Source: JACPRL01 sp035573715
Lineage (GTDB): Bacteria; Acidobacteriota; Terriglobia; Acidiferrales; 2-02-FULL-67-57
Assembly: GCA_035573715.1 (NCBI GenBank)
Contig: DATLZZ010000022.1
Span: forward strand, 99,068 to 163,067
Length of the DNA stretch: 64,000 nt
Direction: 5' to 3'
Of the stretch, positions 63,889 to 64,000 are shown piece by piece. A model generated the notes under the pieces. It did no database searches and had not been told where the DNA came from. It saw only the letters and a program-made list of their open reading frames with translations. The position numbers and the translations under genes are program-made. Each line of letters begins with the position of its first letter. Position 1 is the stretch's first letter.

Positions 63889-64000
63889 GGCGTCCGCTTC
63901 TCCTCGATTGCGCGCAGGACACGGAGAAAATCGACCGTCTCGCGGACGTCGTGCACGCGCACGACCGCCGCGCCGCCGCGATGGGCCGCCGCCACCGCCG
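63885..64000 (-). CDS. folP: Dihydropteroate synthase FolP, C-terminal fragment
   Basis: The last 38 codons of a gene cut by the window edge. The end AVVRVHDVRETVDFLRVLRA is the characteristic C-terminus of FolP, with the Arg and His of the conserved RVHDV loop. It joins p-aminobenzoate to hydroxymethyldihydropterin in folate synthesis. It overlaps cdaA by 4 bases (ATGA). Confidence 0.85.
   Translation of the reverse strand, partial: AVAAAHRGGAAVVRVHDVRETVDFLRVLRAIEEKRTP

Overview
The window is high-GC bacterial DNA, about 90% coding, with short intergenic gaps and many 1-4 nt gene overlaps. The gene content suggests a member of the Acidobacteriota, probably from a metagenome assembly. It includes an Oar-type TonB-dependent receptor with a carboxypeptidase-regulatory-like N-terminus, a GWxTD-domain protein, secreted S9, M28 and P1 peptidases, an EgtB/EgtD pair without EgtA, a PilZ protein and a DUF1264 protein. 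This assignment rests on gene families; there is no rRNA gene in the window.

Layout. 1-10 kb: end of a CoxG-like gene, a CPA2 cation/proton antiporter, a zinc ribbon, a glyoxalase-fold protein, a membrane protein fused to a GH113-like domain, a DUF1264 protein, a Cys/Met-metabolism PLP enzyme and a patch of small lower-GC membrane ORFs. 10-23 kb: two S9 peptidases, an ergothioneine pair (egtB-egtD) followed by a DUF427 gene, a response regulator-GGDEF protein, a TonB-like protein, PilZ and GWxTD proteins. 23-36 kb: the large TonB receptor, a CocE/NonD hydrolase, and a tightly coupled five-gene operon (CoA-transferase A and B, class III aminotransferase, M28 carboxypeptidase, P1 aminopeptidase). 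36-43 kb: a minus-strand copper/silver efflux operon (Cys-rich lipoprotein, CusC, CusB, NosL-like protein, CusA, lytic transglycosylase). 43-54 kb: tRNA-Phe, ftsK, uppP, an acetyltransferase, ksgA, then divergent hrcA-grpE-dnaJ, an outer-membrane barrel and a GT2 enzyme. 54-59 kb: lepB, then carA and carB separated by a small secreted-protein gene. 59-64 kb: degraded gene remnants, a histone-H1-like protein, and the folP-cdaA-ybbR-glmM operon (pterin, c-di-AMP and amino-sugar synthesis).

Two things stand out. First, synonymous codon choice changes abruptly inside carB near 57.95-58.05 kb, from GTG/CTG/GAA-rich to GTC/CTC/GAG-rich, and stays changed to the end of the window. This points to a chimeric contig or a recombination join at a highly conserved carB segment, so the last 6 kb may not belong to the same genome. 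Second, the 29.4-35.7 kb operon joins two exopeptidase types to an aminotransferase and a CoA-transferase. It looks like a pathway for releasing and catabolising unusual (glutamyl-, beta- or D-) amino acids and has no obvious named counterpart.

No CRISPR array, transposase, integrase, phage gene or rRNA was seen. A family of short intergenic repeats (TCCCTCGACTTCG...GGGATGACA and relatives) occurs at six places.
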